From Cubamyces lactineus (lineage: Eukaryota; Basidiomycota; Agaricomycetes; Polyporales; Polyporaceae), in NCBI GenBank assembly GCA_022376465.1, contig JACDTU010000022.1, positions 372,001 through 436,000 on the forward strand: DNA of 64,000 bases, read 5' to 3'. The translations under genes and the position numbers were made by a program. A model generated the notes under the pieces. It saw only the letters and a list, made by a program, of their open reading frames with translations, ran no database searches and had not been told where the DNA came from. Shown here piece by piece: positions 24,084-37,150 of the stretch. Position 1 is the stretch's first letter; each line of letters starts with the position of its first letter.

Positions 24084-27017
24084 CACGGCAAGGGGTGCGT
24101 GCGAGTGGTAGTAGAAGATGGAAAGATGGGCGTTGGACAACTTGCGCCATACGCGTTCACGTCAAGCCGCCAATGCATATGTGGGATTTGCGGCGGCCCC
24201 ACCCTAAGAGTCCGAATAGCTGCCCTGTCGCGATCGGATTGACGGTGACACGTCGAACGTCGAACGTCGGATGTGGACTGACGGCGGGTCGACCGTCAAC
24301 GACTGGGAGTGGGCGTCCCTGCGGATCGTGGGACGCCCGCCGTGCGCGAACCGAGCCGCGTACGGTTAGATTTAGCTCGCGATTGCTCATCGCGGGTTGC
24401 GGGTTGCGGTGGGAGTGAAAGGGGGTGGGCGTCGCAGCCGTGTCGCGAGTCGCGGCGGACTGGGCGTTCTTCTGAAGTTTGAACGTAACCTCCGTATACG
24501 TAGAGAACGTCGTATCGGCGCTCCGAGGTGGTGAGGGTAAAGAGTGGATGAGGGCGGGTGAGGGTGGTTGCTGATCATTGCCACCACCACCACTACCGTA
24601 CTTCCTGTGAATGGTGATCAGGCCTGCAGGGTAGGATATGGCAGGGCCGTCCGTCGATTCCATTCATCTGTACCGCATCTGTTCGTTCCGTCAACTTTGC
24701 GACACACACCATCAAGTTCAACCCTGCAACCGCGCTCCTGCTATTGAGTACTGAGTATAGAACCGCCGAGCCTGAGTATCGGGACAAGCTCATTGACAAG
24801 TTGCGGCAGCACACCCGAATGGTGAACTCCGCGCAGCGCCGCCATCACCGCGCGCGCCGGGCAATAACAGAAGTTCGACCTTCGAACGTCGAACTTCGAA
24901 GCAGAGCCCGCCCATCGAACGAAGCGCACCGAGCCCGAGCGACCATCTTGGCGATTCCGGCATGCGGCGCTGACACACAGATAGATCCGGGCGGTAAACT
25001 TCGCTCAAAGAGTCTAAGCCCCGAGTCTCGAGTCTCGAGCCTCGAGGCACGCGTGCCAGGAGGCTGAACAAAAAAACGGTGCAGGTAAATGAAGGGGCTC
25101 CTGATGCGAACAGCAGCGAACTCTCGCTGGACCCGACGCCGGACGGGGCGGCCCACGGGTCGCGCTGATTGCCCAAACCAAATCACCGCGCTGGGCTTGC
25201 CGTATGCGTACTGTACTGTAATTTGCATAGGCGTCGCGAAACAATGTGACCGGGTCTCGAGGACGTAAAGATGCCCGTCGCGCCCACATCATCTTGGTCT
25301 ATCGTCTGCGCATGTGGCTCGTGGCTCGTAGCCTTGTAAGCCTATGCTATGGACACCCGGACTCCGACCTCCGAGCTCCAAGCGTCGAGCGAGCGGTGTT
25401 GTCGTTGTCCTCTTTCTGCGACGCTCACGCGCACGCGAGCGTGACTAGTCGACTCGCGTGCGACGTGGCGCAGTGTACAAAGACGTACAAGGAGGTTCCG
25501 AAGTAGGCGGACTGTGTGGCCGTGCGCGCGCGCTCCGCGTGAAAGATCCGGCGGACAGCAAGCCTGGACGCGACGGCGCGGGTGCAGGTGATACTCATGG
25601 TGGACGGTGTGTGTAGTCAAGTGGACGAGGACCAGGGCAGGGCTCGGAGCTCGTTCGAGAGTGAAGCACGCATGGGCCTGGGGCCCGTCAGCGTCGGAGA
25701 AAGGCGAGGCACGGCCCACGGGTGGCAGGCATGGAAGCCAGTTGAGCTCGAGAAGGCCACCGATCCTGATGCTGGGACGTGGACGACGTGACGTGAGCGA
25801 AAGGGCGGAGGCGGAGTTGAAGGAGGAAGCCAGACGCGGGCGCACTGCATGGCAAAATGCAGGGTCGAGCAGTGCAGAGGCAGAAGCGTCAAGCGAGGGA
25901 AGCGGAGGTGACATGAGCGAGCCGTGCGCGCGGTACGCGTTGGACTGAGAAAGCTCAGACTCGAGCTCGGAGGCGTTATGGCATTGGCATTGGCGTTGGC
26001 GTGTTGGCACTCGCACTGGTCGCACCGGTGCAGAGGGCAGCGAGCGCCGGAAGACGGCGTAGGCGGAGGAAGGACGGCTGGGAGATGGCCGTTCGCCGTT
26101 GGCCGTGGACCGCGCCGGAGAGACGGTCGGAGGAAAGCTGGGCTCGGGTCGATTCGAAGGATGGATTGGCGACGGTGGTGGTGGCTGGCGTAATTGATTG
26201 GATATGGAAAAAGGAGGCGAGGAAGATATGGGCGCCTGGAGCGGGGGACGGGGCTTGGGCGGAGAAAGAAGGGAGGGGCTGGAAAGGAAACGGATGGGGA
26301 CGATGGAGCGAAGATACGGGACGCGAACATAACGTTATCTGCCATCGTTTGCGGACCGGAGCGAGCGTGTGCAGACGCGGAAAGGACGCTTCGATGTTCG
26401 ACGACAGCTTACGGCAACGGGCGAAGAACCACCCGAAACCAAAAGAAGTTGGAGAAGCAGGGGCCTGAGCGAATGAATGGCATCCCGCAAGCGGCAGGTG
26501 TGGCCCAGGAGGTGCGTAGCGTGGAAGCGGATATGGTTACGTTGCGGACGCGAGAATTGCTGGGATGACATGGGTTGGATATGGACCGTGAAAGATGCCG
26601 GCTGTTCCACGACTCGAGCTGCAGCTGCCCATCGCAACCCATGTCATCGCCAGCCGCCCGCAGCTGAGCGCGTCCACCTATAACGTATCCGATTCAGATT
26701 CCGATCCACAACAGAATCAACAAGAAGCGCACGCACGCATGTCGCCGTGCCGGACTGTGCTCAGCTTGGGCGGACGCGAGAGTGCCATATGCGCACGCGG
26801 GATATGGCAGACGTGCATCTCGATTGGAGGAATATCTGGAGCTGAATCTCAGACTGTACATGCGCACGCATCCGCATGTGCAGAGTTTGTTGCCCGCACT
26901 GCCCCGCCCGTAACAACGCTCGTCCGCTTTTGCCATCCTTTTCCTCTCCTTACTCGCATCCCCAATCTCTCCCTTTTCTGGTCGCCTTCCATCCATCCCG
27001 GCCGCGGCCCCTTCTCC

Positions 27018-27024
27018 TATAAAT
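27018..27024 (+). promoter_or_regulatory. TATA box of the His/Pro-rich protein gene
   Basis: TATAAAT lies 151 bases upstream of the start codon at 27,175, within a C/T-rich stretch that continues towards the ATG. That is a common fungal promoter layout. The transcription start itself cannot be seen. Confidence 0.6.
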
Positions 27025-27174
27025 CCTCCCAGCCCTTCCCCCGCCATGTCCCCTTCCCACTCCCCAGTCCCGACCCGCCCTTTTCTCCGCCGTTCCCACT
27101 CGCCTCCCTATCATTATATCATACGCCTCTAGACAACCGATTGCCCTTGCTCTCGCGCGCATCCGCCCTCAGCC

Positions 27175-28327
27175 ATGTCCACCGTCTCCGCCAAGAGCCA
27201 GTATCATCTGCGCCCCGTCTCCACCATCCACCCCCGCGACGCGTCCCCAGCCACCAGCTCCTCCACCACCAGCGACCGTAGCCCACCTCTCAGCGCGCAC
27301 CACGCCCAGTCCAAAGCATTCTTGCCTCCCGCTTCCGCTACCTTCTCGCCCATACCCACCTCCGCGCGCCCCCGCAGGCCACTTTCACCGACATCTCTGC
27401 GAGGTAAGTTTCACGTGACACCGAACATATCCCCGCCCGCATCTCTCCTCCTGGGCCTTAGTGCCAGGTACAACCCGAGTATTGAGTGCTGATCTACTAC
27501 ATCGCCTCCCCTCGCTTGTTCCTTGCGCAGATGTTGACCCGCCTCTGGATCCTGAGCGCGCCTTTGCCGCGCGGGGCAAGTTCCCCGCACCCCCAACCGG
27601 GCACGAGCTCATGGCGCTCTTCCCGCCCGCCCCGCCTCCGATCCGCCCAGGCCCGACGAGTGGCTACTTCCAGCGCGAGGAGCGTCAGTTCTTTGCGCAG
27701 GCGGGCAAGGAGATCGTGCGCGTCCGCATAGAGATCGAGACCCCTACCGCCATGCATTCGCACCCGCACCCACTGCCAAACCCTCACCCGCATGTTCAGC
27801 AGCAGCAGCAGCCACCGCCGCTGCCCCCGCCGCCTGCTGCGCCGCTCACGGGCCCCGCGACAGGCTCTCCGACGCACACGCTCCCCCAGCCGCCTCAGCA
27901 CCGACACCCGCACCAGCACCCACATGCGCACCCTCACCCGCACCAGCACCGACACGAGCGCGGTCACTCCGGACCTTCGCCTTCGCTCCCTCCGCCGCCG
28001 CCACCCCCACCGCCGCACTCGACGTCTCCGCGGATGCACATGCCTCCTGGGCCAGGGTACCCAATGGGGTCACCCCAAGGCCCGCCGACGCTCGGTGGAC
28101 CTGGAGGTCCTGCGCACCCGGTGCACCCTGGCTATCCGATCCATAGCCCGACCGACTCGAGCCGGGCAATGGAGGTCGAAAGGGGGCCGCCTGGGAGAGG
28201 TGTGGGAGGGGGAGGCCCGGGCGACGCGATGGTTGTGGAGGACGACGACGAGGCGTGGCGTCACCCGACGCCCCATAATGCGCGCCGACGCGCGGGGAAG
28301 CACACAAGGCGCGTGATTGTGAAGTAG
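27175..28327 (+). CDS. His/Pro-rich protein of unknown function
   Basis: The function is unknown. Two exons, 27,175-27,403 and 27,531-28,327, are joined across a GTAAGT...GCGCAG intron of 127 bases and give 341 residues. Residues 1-76 are Ser/Thr/Pro-rich and probably disordered. Residues about 77-150 are the most ordered part, with an aromatic and charged block containing GYFQREERQFF and KEIVRVRIEIE; this is the best candidate for a conserved segment. Residues about 150-260 are dominated by His-Pro and Pro runs, including a short Gln run and a stretch where His alternates with Pro, Gln or Ala, which could bind metal. An acidic VVEDDDE motif and a basic tail (RRRAGKHTRRVIVK) end the protein. 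There is no signal peptide or membrane segment. The TATA box and consistent splice phase support a real gene. Confidence 0.65.
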
Positions 28328-31300
28328 AGCGAGGGCGATCGAGGAGCGAAGCATGCTTCCTTTTGCCTATGGACACGATCGCGATGCGAGGACAGTGACG
28401 ACGGAGGTAGATTGGAAACAAAAGGAAGCCGACGCGCGCCGGTCAGGGAGCTTGGTGGACTGCAGAGCGCTGTGCGAAGCCGATGTCCGCGTTTGGTCGT
28501 ACTTGGAATGCGCGAAGTGTCGCTGCGACCACACTCGGACACTGACCGGCCAAAAGAGAAGGCGCAACTCGTCTCCCGACGACGCCGGACCGCGTGCAGC
28601 TGCTTGACTCCGCGCCTGGCCTGGGTATAGCGATACCTTCGTCGCGCGCTTTCTTAGGCCTCGTTTTTCTCTCCTTCCGGATCCGGTTCTCGATTTTATC
28701 CCGCGCCACCCCCATCCATCCAACTCTGCCTCTGCTCGAACAAGTCTGAAGCGCCCAGTGCGCGCCGCCTTCGATTCTCCGATCCATCCATCCGTCTGTC
28801 CGTCCGTCCGAGCCATGACAAGCATCACGACCTTCCACCTTCCACCTTCTTAAGCCTTCCCTTACTCACTCGCGCAGCTTCCAACTTCCAGCTTCTCCGT
28901 CTCCGATTCCGGATCCCGGATCTCCGAAACCCGAACCTCCTACTCGCACGAACTGCCGTATCCCCGCCCCTCCGAAAGAACGACGCCGCAATCGTGACCG
29001 CGACCGTATCGCGACGAAGCCGCCTGTTCGTCTGGTGTCAATACTGGATGCGGCGCGCGTCGCACAGTATCTGTCTCCCTCGGAACGTGGTGACGGATAT
29101 CCGGGCTTCTATGCCGTTGAGAAGCCGCGACGATCATCAGTCGTTCGCAGCTCTGCAGTGCGCACGCTGCGGCATCTCCATCTTCCCGCGTCGACGTGCG
29201 ATACAGCCCGAGTGCTCAGTTGCGTATATGGCGAGGTAGCGTCGAGCCGGTGAGAAGAGTGGTCTTGGGTCTCCGAGCGAAAGTGGAGGTGGAGGTGAAA
29301 GGTGAAATGTGTGAGTGGGTCGTCGTAGCATGAAGAATGCCGAATGTGTCCGTACGTACACTTTTAGATGCGCACCGATAGTTTGTGTGATTTTGGTGTG
29401 GTTTATGGCAGCACTTTGTATCCATGTTCATTGAATGCATCATACGAAAGATGATGACCAAGATATCGTCTAAACCAGCATCGAGCGTCAGGACTCTGAG
29501 CCAAGGTTGCATTCTAATCATTGCTATTGTTGCCACAAGGCGAGTGCATTCACCTGCACCCAAGTATCCGCCTATAGACAGCGAACATGCACATTTGCTT
29601 CCGCGGCGCGCTATCACGGGGAAGATGTACAGTACAGTACGTGCATGTGTACAGCTTAATCCTTACTCCTTATGTACTGGAAACTCGATTCTCGATCACG
29701 ATCGAGCCTGGGACGCTTTCTAGATTGTATGTCCATATGTAACAGTACATGCGACGTTCAATGGCGTACCTCGAGCTTGTTCTTGGCGTCCACATCACTG
29801 GAGGCACTTGTCTCCTAAGCGTAAGTTCAAGCCAGTAACTCAGTAACTACGAAATACGAGGGGATATAGAGGACGTGTCCGGTACACCGAGCCAACTTAT
29901 GCACTACTAGTACGGGACTCGCTTTCTCAAACTCTTAAGTTGTTTGTCGCCGCGCGCCGCGCGCCGCTCGTCGCTCGCTCAGGCTCGATCGTAACGTCGC
30001 AGGCCACGCCGGGACGTCCGACAGAGGAGCTCCTCCTAGGCCTGACCGAGGGATGGCTAGCCCTCTGCGATATCGAAGCATATGAATGCTAGCGCTGCGG
30101 GCGCCTGCTCGAAGACGTGGTCGACAGAAACCCGGGGATGAAGGGATTTACGACGGGTTTACGAACGCGGCCAGGTCTTGTCTGTTTAGTGCCCCGCATC
30201 TAGGGCTTCTGAGCTAGACCTGAGCCCCCTATCTCATCACGTCCCGCGGAGGCGTACCAACAACATGGAGACTACAGCAACAGCAACGGCAGCAGCAGCA
30301 CGAGGTCATCAGGACGTGGGTCGTACTGCCCAGGCTCGCTCTTAGAGGGAGAAAGGCGACAAAGCGGACGGAGCGGAGTTCAACGACGGGTTCGTGCGCA
30401 CGCTTGGCCAGGTCCGCCGTCCCGTGTACCGGTAGTAGGTACTCAGGGCCATGCAGTGGCGACCACACCACCACCACCACTGGTTCGTGGTTTCTGCGCG
30501 TAGTATCGCACCAGTTGGGGATTGCGACATGACGATATCCACGGTACTCCCACTTCCACTGTGGAACCACTGGCAGTGCGGCGGCTCCGGGAGGAGATCC
30601 CGACGCGGGCCCAATGAAGATATCTATCATATCTATTACCATCCGACGGCTTCTGGCGGGCGGGCGGATCGCTGCTCACCTCGAAGATGTCAATCCCAAT
30701 ATCAAACCTCGTTGCCAAATGGTGAGCGTGGGTCTTCTTGGGTGCGCATAAGTACAGCATACAGCACCGCGCGCGAAGCAGGTGATTCCGCTCGCTGAGC
30801 TTCCTGAATGCCATTGCCAACCCATTTCCGACGCGGTCGACGCCGGCGCGCCGCGCTTCGGAGTCAGGAATCGTCGATCGAGGAATGGAAAGACACGGAG
30901 AAGGAGATCGTCTGTAGACGTTACTAGGGGTGGTGCTGGTTGCAGGAAGTGGCCAAACTGCGCGTGACTCGAACGACGAACGTGTTCGGTGGATGATGAT
31001 GATGATGATGGTCCATTTTCGGGCATCTGGCGTTAAACACGATGCCCGTGATCCGCCGGAGTGGACGTTGCTTCGAACTTCGACGTTCGGACTTCGACGA
31101 AACGCTCTGCGTACACGGCGGACACGCCCGTGTTGGTACTATAGGCCATTCGACGTGATGTATGCCGCATGTCTGGTATCTGCTGTCGATAACACCGCTC
31201 ATAGACCGGAGTGAGAATGGATGAGTGGGATACGAGCGAGTCCGCGGAGATGCACGAACATCATCAGCAAATCCGGATTCGAAAGCGGGCTGTTGGACGG

Positions 31301-33700
31301 AAATGAGGTTGCGAGCAGCGTATATCCGGTGTATCCGGGGATTGTGAGGCGCACCGACATATGTCAGATATCATATCGCTGTACATGCGTGTGTATGGAC
31401 ATGAGATACGAATCCTCAAGCTTGCTGCATCGCACTGCCGGATCGACGCGCGTTCACACCCGTCTGGTACTTACTCAGGCTGGGATTCGCCGCGCGTCGT
31501 GCAGGAGGCGAGGGCGCGAGGCCACGTGCTCGCGTCTCCCGCTGCTGCACAACAACTCACTTAGTTCTGTCATAAGCCCACTTTCGCGCACCGCCGTGAC
31601 GCATGCGGATCTCCGCCACCGCACAAGCGTCCGGGTCCAGTCGATACCCTATCCATCCCAACGATCCCATGCGCCACGCAGAAGCCGCTCGGAGCTCGGG
31701 AGTCGGAGGCTCACAGCGGTGGGACGACCGTGCGTGGATCGTGGAACTCGCCACGTTCGTAACGCGCTTCAAGCGGCACCGAGCGTGTACGAATCGTATC
31801 GTGGAAGCGTGCGGACGACTGGTTCACATGGGAGGAGGAGCTCCGCGAGCCCTCGAGAAGCGCGATGGGCGAAGCAATCGCGAGGAGGGCTCAGGGAAGA
31901 GAGGCTCGGAGTCTGCAGTCAGGCGGAGCTCGAGGCGAGCTAGGCGAGCCTGTCTGCAGCCCCTAGGCTCAGGCTCAGGCTCAGGGCTCCAGGCTATAGG
32001 GGGCGAGCGGGCGCCAGGAGGCATTTTGGCCGTGGAACCTCGCGCGTGCTGTGTATGTTGAGTTCGAGGTACGGGGTCCAAGGGCTAAAGTGCAAGGTTC
32101 GCGCGCCCAAGTATACTGTATAACCCACACGGCGAGAGTTCAAGAGTTCAAGAGTAGCCTTCAGAGCTGACAAGCTAGGAAACGTGAAGTCGAGATCAAG
32201 AACACCGGAGCGGGTCGTCGTCGTCCTTCCCTGGGAGCGTGGAAGCGACTCGGCTGCACCGCCGGGCCCAATAGTCACTAGTCGATTCATCGGAATCATA
32301 CCTAGCAGGCGGGTCGCGCGGTGCTTGCAATGTTACCACAGTAATTACTGAGAGCGAGCGCGGACCCGCGCCGGTGGGAAAACCCCGGCGGACGTCCAGA
32401 TTTACCAGGATCGGCAGGATAGCCTGGAAACTCCCTCGACTGTCGGGTTGGGACCGGTCTCCAGAGCTAGTGCGTGCGGGAGGTGTGCTAGCCGTGGTGG
32501 CTGCGATTGGCGGAGGGATGGCCTCGTACAGTATGGCGAGTCCGAGTCCGGCGAGTCGTGCCTTGCTCACTCGTTGCTGACCCTGAGACCCTGCGATTGT
32601 GCAGCCATGATAGAGGACTACGCACGATGCTAGTCGCAAGGCCGCCGCGGCGTAGATGGCATTATCTCGTACGCCAGGGGTCGGTAAGTTGAGCGAGAGC
32701 TCTAAAACGCAATAGTTACGTTGACCAGAGAGCTGTTCGTCCTGAAAGTAGAACGCTAAGCCAAGTTTAGATTCGGACGACGTAGACGTAAGCGAGATAT
32801 GAGAAAGAGCCTGACCAAGCACGCGAGGTACTGCGCCCATGCCACAAAAAGCTGGGGTCGTGACCACTGGCTGTCGTGCGCGTTCGCACAGTCGGTGTCA
32901 GTGCGCGCAAGTCTCGACTATCAAAGAAGAGCGCAAGTTTACTGCGAATGACGAGAAAGGTCGTGCCACGATTGTCGGCGCATCTCCAGCGACACGACGC
33001 AGCGCGAAGGGCAAATCCGAGTCCGACGTGCCGGAGAATGCTCGGGCGCACTGCTGCCTGAGGTCCTGTGCGCTGAGCCCGCAGCGCTCGGTTGGGTAAG
33101 GTTCGGTCGATAGCTATTCTGATGTTCTTCCAGCTCCTGTCGCCAGCCCGGTATGTACGTAGGACGGCTACATGGGGGCGACCCGGGGGAAAGGAGCCTT
33201 TGCGGGGCTGCGATAAGGCGGCTGCGAGTGAACTAGCGACCAGCGGGTGCACACACCGTACCGTACATTATAACGCGCGCTGCGATCCGGAAAGCGTTGC
33301 TCGATATGGGCTTGCCTCGACAGGCGGCGGACGACATCGTGCTTCGGCGTCGGGGTGAAGATATACCAGGGGGGGAATTACTCACGTAGGAGGCGCGGAG
33401 TGCGATAAGTCGACGAGATTGGCCCGGATCAGGGCAGGTGTTTGGATTGCCGTACGCTGGTGATTGGTGCCAGTGGTAGACGTCGGGATATCTGACAGTC
33501 GACCGTGCACTCCGAGTCACATACTGGCACTCCTCTGTAGGTATCGGGGTATTCGGGAGCTCAGGATTTCCAGATACTCCAGCTACGAATTCAGACCATT
33601 CCTGTCGGTCGGCCTCGCCGCACGCACGCAGTTGCGTAAACAGGCATACGCATTGGCTACTTCAGCGCGCCGCCGGACATGCACGTACCACGGACGTGGC
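28328..33700. other. stretch with no recognisable gene
   Basis: The first 300 bases are probably the 3' UTR of the preceding gene. Beyond it both strands carry only short or low-complexity frames. A minus-strand patch at 30,670-30,820 looks coding-like and ends at a GTGAGC donor, but I could not extend it. GAT repeats lie at 30,992-31,010 and CTCAGG-type repeats near 31,965-31,990. A minus-strand frame of 223 codons at 32.2-32.87 kb matches nothing I know. Confidence 0.4.
30992..31010. repeat. GAT trinucleotide repeat
   Basis: About six copies of GAT lie in a stretch without an assigned gene. Confidence 0.8.
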
Positions 33701-36050
33701 GCATCCGGAGATATCCTTCAGGATAGCGGTTGGAGCGGTCCCGAAACGCGAGCCTAGTGGGCGTGAGGCGAGCCGTGCCCGGGATGGTGTTCGGAACCTG
33801 GTCGAAAAGGGGGAATTCGGAAGACCTGGAAGGATTTCGCTCTTGCGGCGTGCGTAGAAAAGGCCCCGGAGAAGCATTGTCGAAGGCGCATGAACTGACA
33901 CATCAAGAAACGTATGCGGAAGCTTGAGTGGCCGTTGGGCGCAATATCGTGATATTGCAATGCATGTGTTTCGGTGTTCCGGAAGTCCGCCTTTGGAGCC
34001 TGCGTACAGATACCTGCACCCGACGGATTTTCTGAGGTCTGATGCGTGGACTGTGCATGTCCGACTATTGCAGTCGTCTTCGTACTCCCGGACGGCAGCG
34101 TCGGGCGTTGTTCATTTACCACGATGACGGGGGTCTTGACACAATCGTTGACGTATGCACCCTCGGGGCTTGCACTGTAGGGCGCGAAATTCCGCTACCG
34201 CTTAGGACCGGGAAGTCTCCCGCATCGAGGCAATCGATTGAGGCCTGCGTGAGGATTTGGAAACAGCACCACAGCAGCGCAACGACCTGAGATAGGTCCC
34301 TGACTGGACCTCGGGCCGGAGATGCGACACGACAAGCACTTCCTCGGATTCTCTAGAGGAGATTCAGAGAGCGCGAACGCGCCACACCCGCTCAGGGACA
34401 GGCATTTGCCTTCACGTCCCTGCTCAGAGTCAGCAAGCACGACGTCATCGCGCCATCGCACGAAGCCGCAGCCGAAGCCGAGAACGAGTCCGAAGGCGAA
34501 AGCGAATACGAAGGCGAAGACGTGCCAGAGGAAGCCGCCTCGCAGTCGCCAGGGAAGAAGCACCCCGAGTCGGAGTCCGCGAGGCTGCCTATGTGCGCGC
34601 GCAGGCACGTTCGCTCGCGTCCCGAGTTGCTCCTGCCCAGAGCACGCACGCTGCTGGAAGAGAAGATTGGCCGAATACGGCCGAGGAAGGATAGGGTTCG
34701 ACGGCGCGTCCCATCGTGTCGCGTCCCTCGCGCTGCGCGGTCGGGAGCCGACGAGGCGCGAAGCTCGAAGCCTTGCTCTTCTTCTCCAGGGGTTCGGGCG
34801 CACCGGCCCATGCGAAGCCCCGCTGCAGCACCTTCGGTACTATAGCGGGCGGGGCACGCTGCGCCTCGCGGCGGACGTCGTCGGCGCACGGAGGCACGGA
34901 CTTCGATATCCCACAGGCATCTATCGCATAAGACTCACCTTGGAGCGGGCCCGTCTTCTCCGATGGATGCTTTCATATAAGTTACGTGGAGCGTCGACGT
35001 CGACGTCGACACAGACGTCGATGCGCACCCACGGCTTCGCGCGTCGCTTCGCTGACATCGCGTGATGACACTGTGCGCCGCCGTGCTGTGTGCGATTCGC
35101 GACGCATCGTAGTCGACGAGTATGGGCACAGAGCGCACCGATGCATTGACGAAGCTGTCAAGTGTTACAGCTGGCAACGCAGGGAAGAGGTGGTGTGGAG
35201 CAGAATCGCGGTCGGCGGGCCTGAGGAGGGCCTCCGCGGGACCCCATACGAAGAGCGACGGTTACGCTCGGCAACTGAGCTTCGCGCAGTCAGCGCAGAA
35301 GGGCGACGACGTGAGGATCGCCGAGAGAAGATGGACGCTAGATATGCCGTTCGGGGGCGGCCTCGTTGCAGTGCGGGCGATGCGACGAGACTGGCTGGCT
35401 GGCGTTCAAACGGCTGACAGGAGGTACGTTGGCAGCCGCGAGCGTAGTAGGCGGCATCGCCGCCGTCTCTGTCTGATTGAGAAGCCACGAGCTTCGGTCG
35501 GTTAGGATCGTGACGGGTGGCTTCGTACACGTCCGCGAGGTGCCAGCGGCTGGCAATACGGCATCCGCTTTCGGTACCTCCGAGTTCGGGTGTGGTCGCA
35601 AGGGGGAATACCATTTGGGTGGGACCCAAGGAGAACCGAGGTTGCCTCGAACAGTAGACAGGGAAGCATGGGCAAGCAAGGCTGGAAGATCACCATCAGA
35701 GAGTACATGTCCGCCAAAAAGGCAGGTTGAACATGATCGCGACCGTAGTGAGCACACTCGACCAAGCACCCGAATAGGCCCACTCCGACGCGACTGCAGT
35801 TGGGATCGACGCTCCCTACCCAACCCGATTCGTTGACAGGCAGAGCTGACGTGACGTCCGGTCTTTGGTATGCCGGCAGGGCGTGCAGGGGGCTGACCGA
35901 TCGCTGCAAGATGGCTTCTTGCTCTCGAGCGTCGAGGCCATAAAGACCGCCGATCGAGCCCCAGTGAGCACGGGCACAAGCACGTACCACTCATTCTCGA
36001 TCGCGGCAACGAGCTGACCGTGCACGGTCGTTTTGACATTCATACAAAGG
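33701..36050. other. coding-like fragments, plus strand
   Basis: Plus-strand pieces at 34,042-34,290, about 34,347-34,845 and 35,122-35,431 read like protein. The second is rich in Glu, Ser and Lys (for example EAENESEGESEYEGED). They are in different phases and each ends in a stop or near a splice-like signal. A minus-strand frame at 35,629-35,440 looks equally protein-like. I could not decide between a multi-exon gene and a decayed one, and no family is recognised. Confidence 0.25.
34991..35010. repeat. GTCGAC simple repeat
   Basis: This tract has the same GTCGAC unit, in about three copies, as the one at 24,063-24,083, and a related unit (AGACGTCGAT) follows. Confidence 0.8.
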
Positions 36051-37150
36051 ATTCACGATCGGGCGCGGGCGGGCCTCGGGGCTGCAGTTCGGTCGTTGGA
36101 ATATTGTGGGTACATATTGCGAGTCACTAGCGGCTAGTCAGCGGAGCCCGAAGGTGTGGCGTACGGCGTACGTGCCTGTAACTATGTGTGAACGATTGCC
36201 TTCTTGCAATCGATCCTTCCTCGGGACTTCATAGAGGTACTGTACTTCCGACCAAGGTATTGCCCAAGACCAAGTGAGGATGTCTCTAACGGCGACGTGT
36301 AATCCTTGACGAGTCTACAAGTCAGTAACGCCCTTCTCAGACAGCCAGCACAAGCAACGATTCGTCGCAGACAACCAGAGCAATTCTTGAGTGATCAGTG
36401 ATAGACCTAGTGTATGCTTGAAGGAGCCGAGAGGCGTCACCCAACCGCGCACGCAGATCCACCGATCGATCGACGGCGGGTAGAATGAATGCCGGAGGCG
36501 AACAGGGTGTGACGCCGACAGCCATGACGACGCTAGTATGCATTCGGCTCGACGGTCATCTGGACTTCGCGAGGGGTAGATATTGGCCGAACTGTTGTGA
36601 GGATCGCGTCGTTGGCTGACTGACAGTTGTCCGAGACAAGGCAACGAGAGCCGGAAGCAACATCAAGCGACCGTGTGAGACGGATACAATCAGACTGAGC
36701 AGACTGAGTGAACGGTTCAGCGGCGGTCAGTTCACATCCTAAGAGCGCAATAATTCAGAACCTCCCAGAGATCATCAGTTAGTAAGCAGCATGGTCAAGC
36801 AAAAATCCATCGGTCGGCAATGTCAACACGGTCGAGATTGTAGCGTGACCACAGCAGCACGGCAGCCATCAGTGACTTTCTGGGCAGTTGTCGCCGGAGT
36901 CAAGGCAGCCAAGGCAGTGGATACGCACGAAGACTTAGGCTTCTGGAGAGGTCCAAGATATCCGGCGGGGTTTCGTTGTGGGTGGTATATTCCAGGGAGC
37001 CTGCAGGGTTACGAGCCCGAGCGTGGTCGTACCAAGAGCCAGATGAAGGGGTATGGATGGTGTGGACTGAGAGCCACGTTGGAAGAGCAGATATACCAGG
37101 CCAAGTGCGCCGTAAGCCGCCACGGAGATTGCCAGACCCCACACCTAGAC
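36051..37150. other. stretch with no recognisable gene
   Basis: A plus-strand frame of 136 codons starts at 36,791 and a hydrophobic minus-strand frame overlaps it. Neither matches a family or has convincing flanking exons. Nothing else is visible. Confidence 0.4.

Larger units (their letters stand above)
22401..27017. other. low-complexity GC-rich stretch without a gene
   Basis: The stretch contains a 15-base G run, a GTCGAC-type repeat at 24,063-24,083 and long frames on both strands at 25.3-26.5 kb. Those frames are rich in Ser, Pro, Arg and Ala, which is typical of chance open frames in GC-rich DNA. The right end is the upstream region of the His/Pro-rich gene. No gene is supported. Confidence 0.4.

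Noticed and set aside
25342..26345. Minus-strand frames of 227 and 242 codons
   Set aside because: They overlap each other in different phases and are low-complexity Ser/Pro/Arg/His, as expected from a biased base composition.
34195..35065. Overlapping frames of 202 codons (minus) and 247 codons (plus)
   Set aside because: Both are Arg/Ser-rich shadows of the third frame, whose acidic Glu/Ser/Lys composition is more protein-like.
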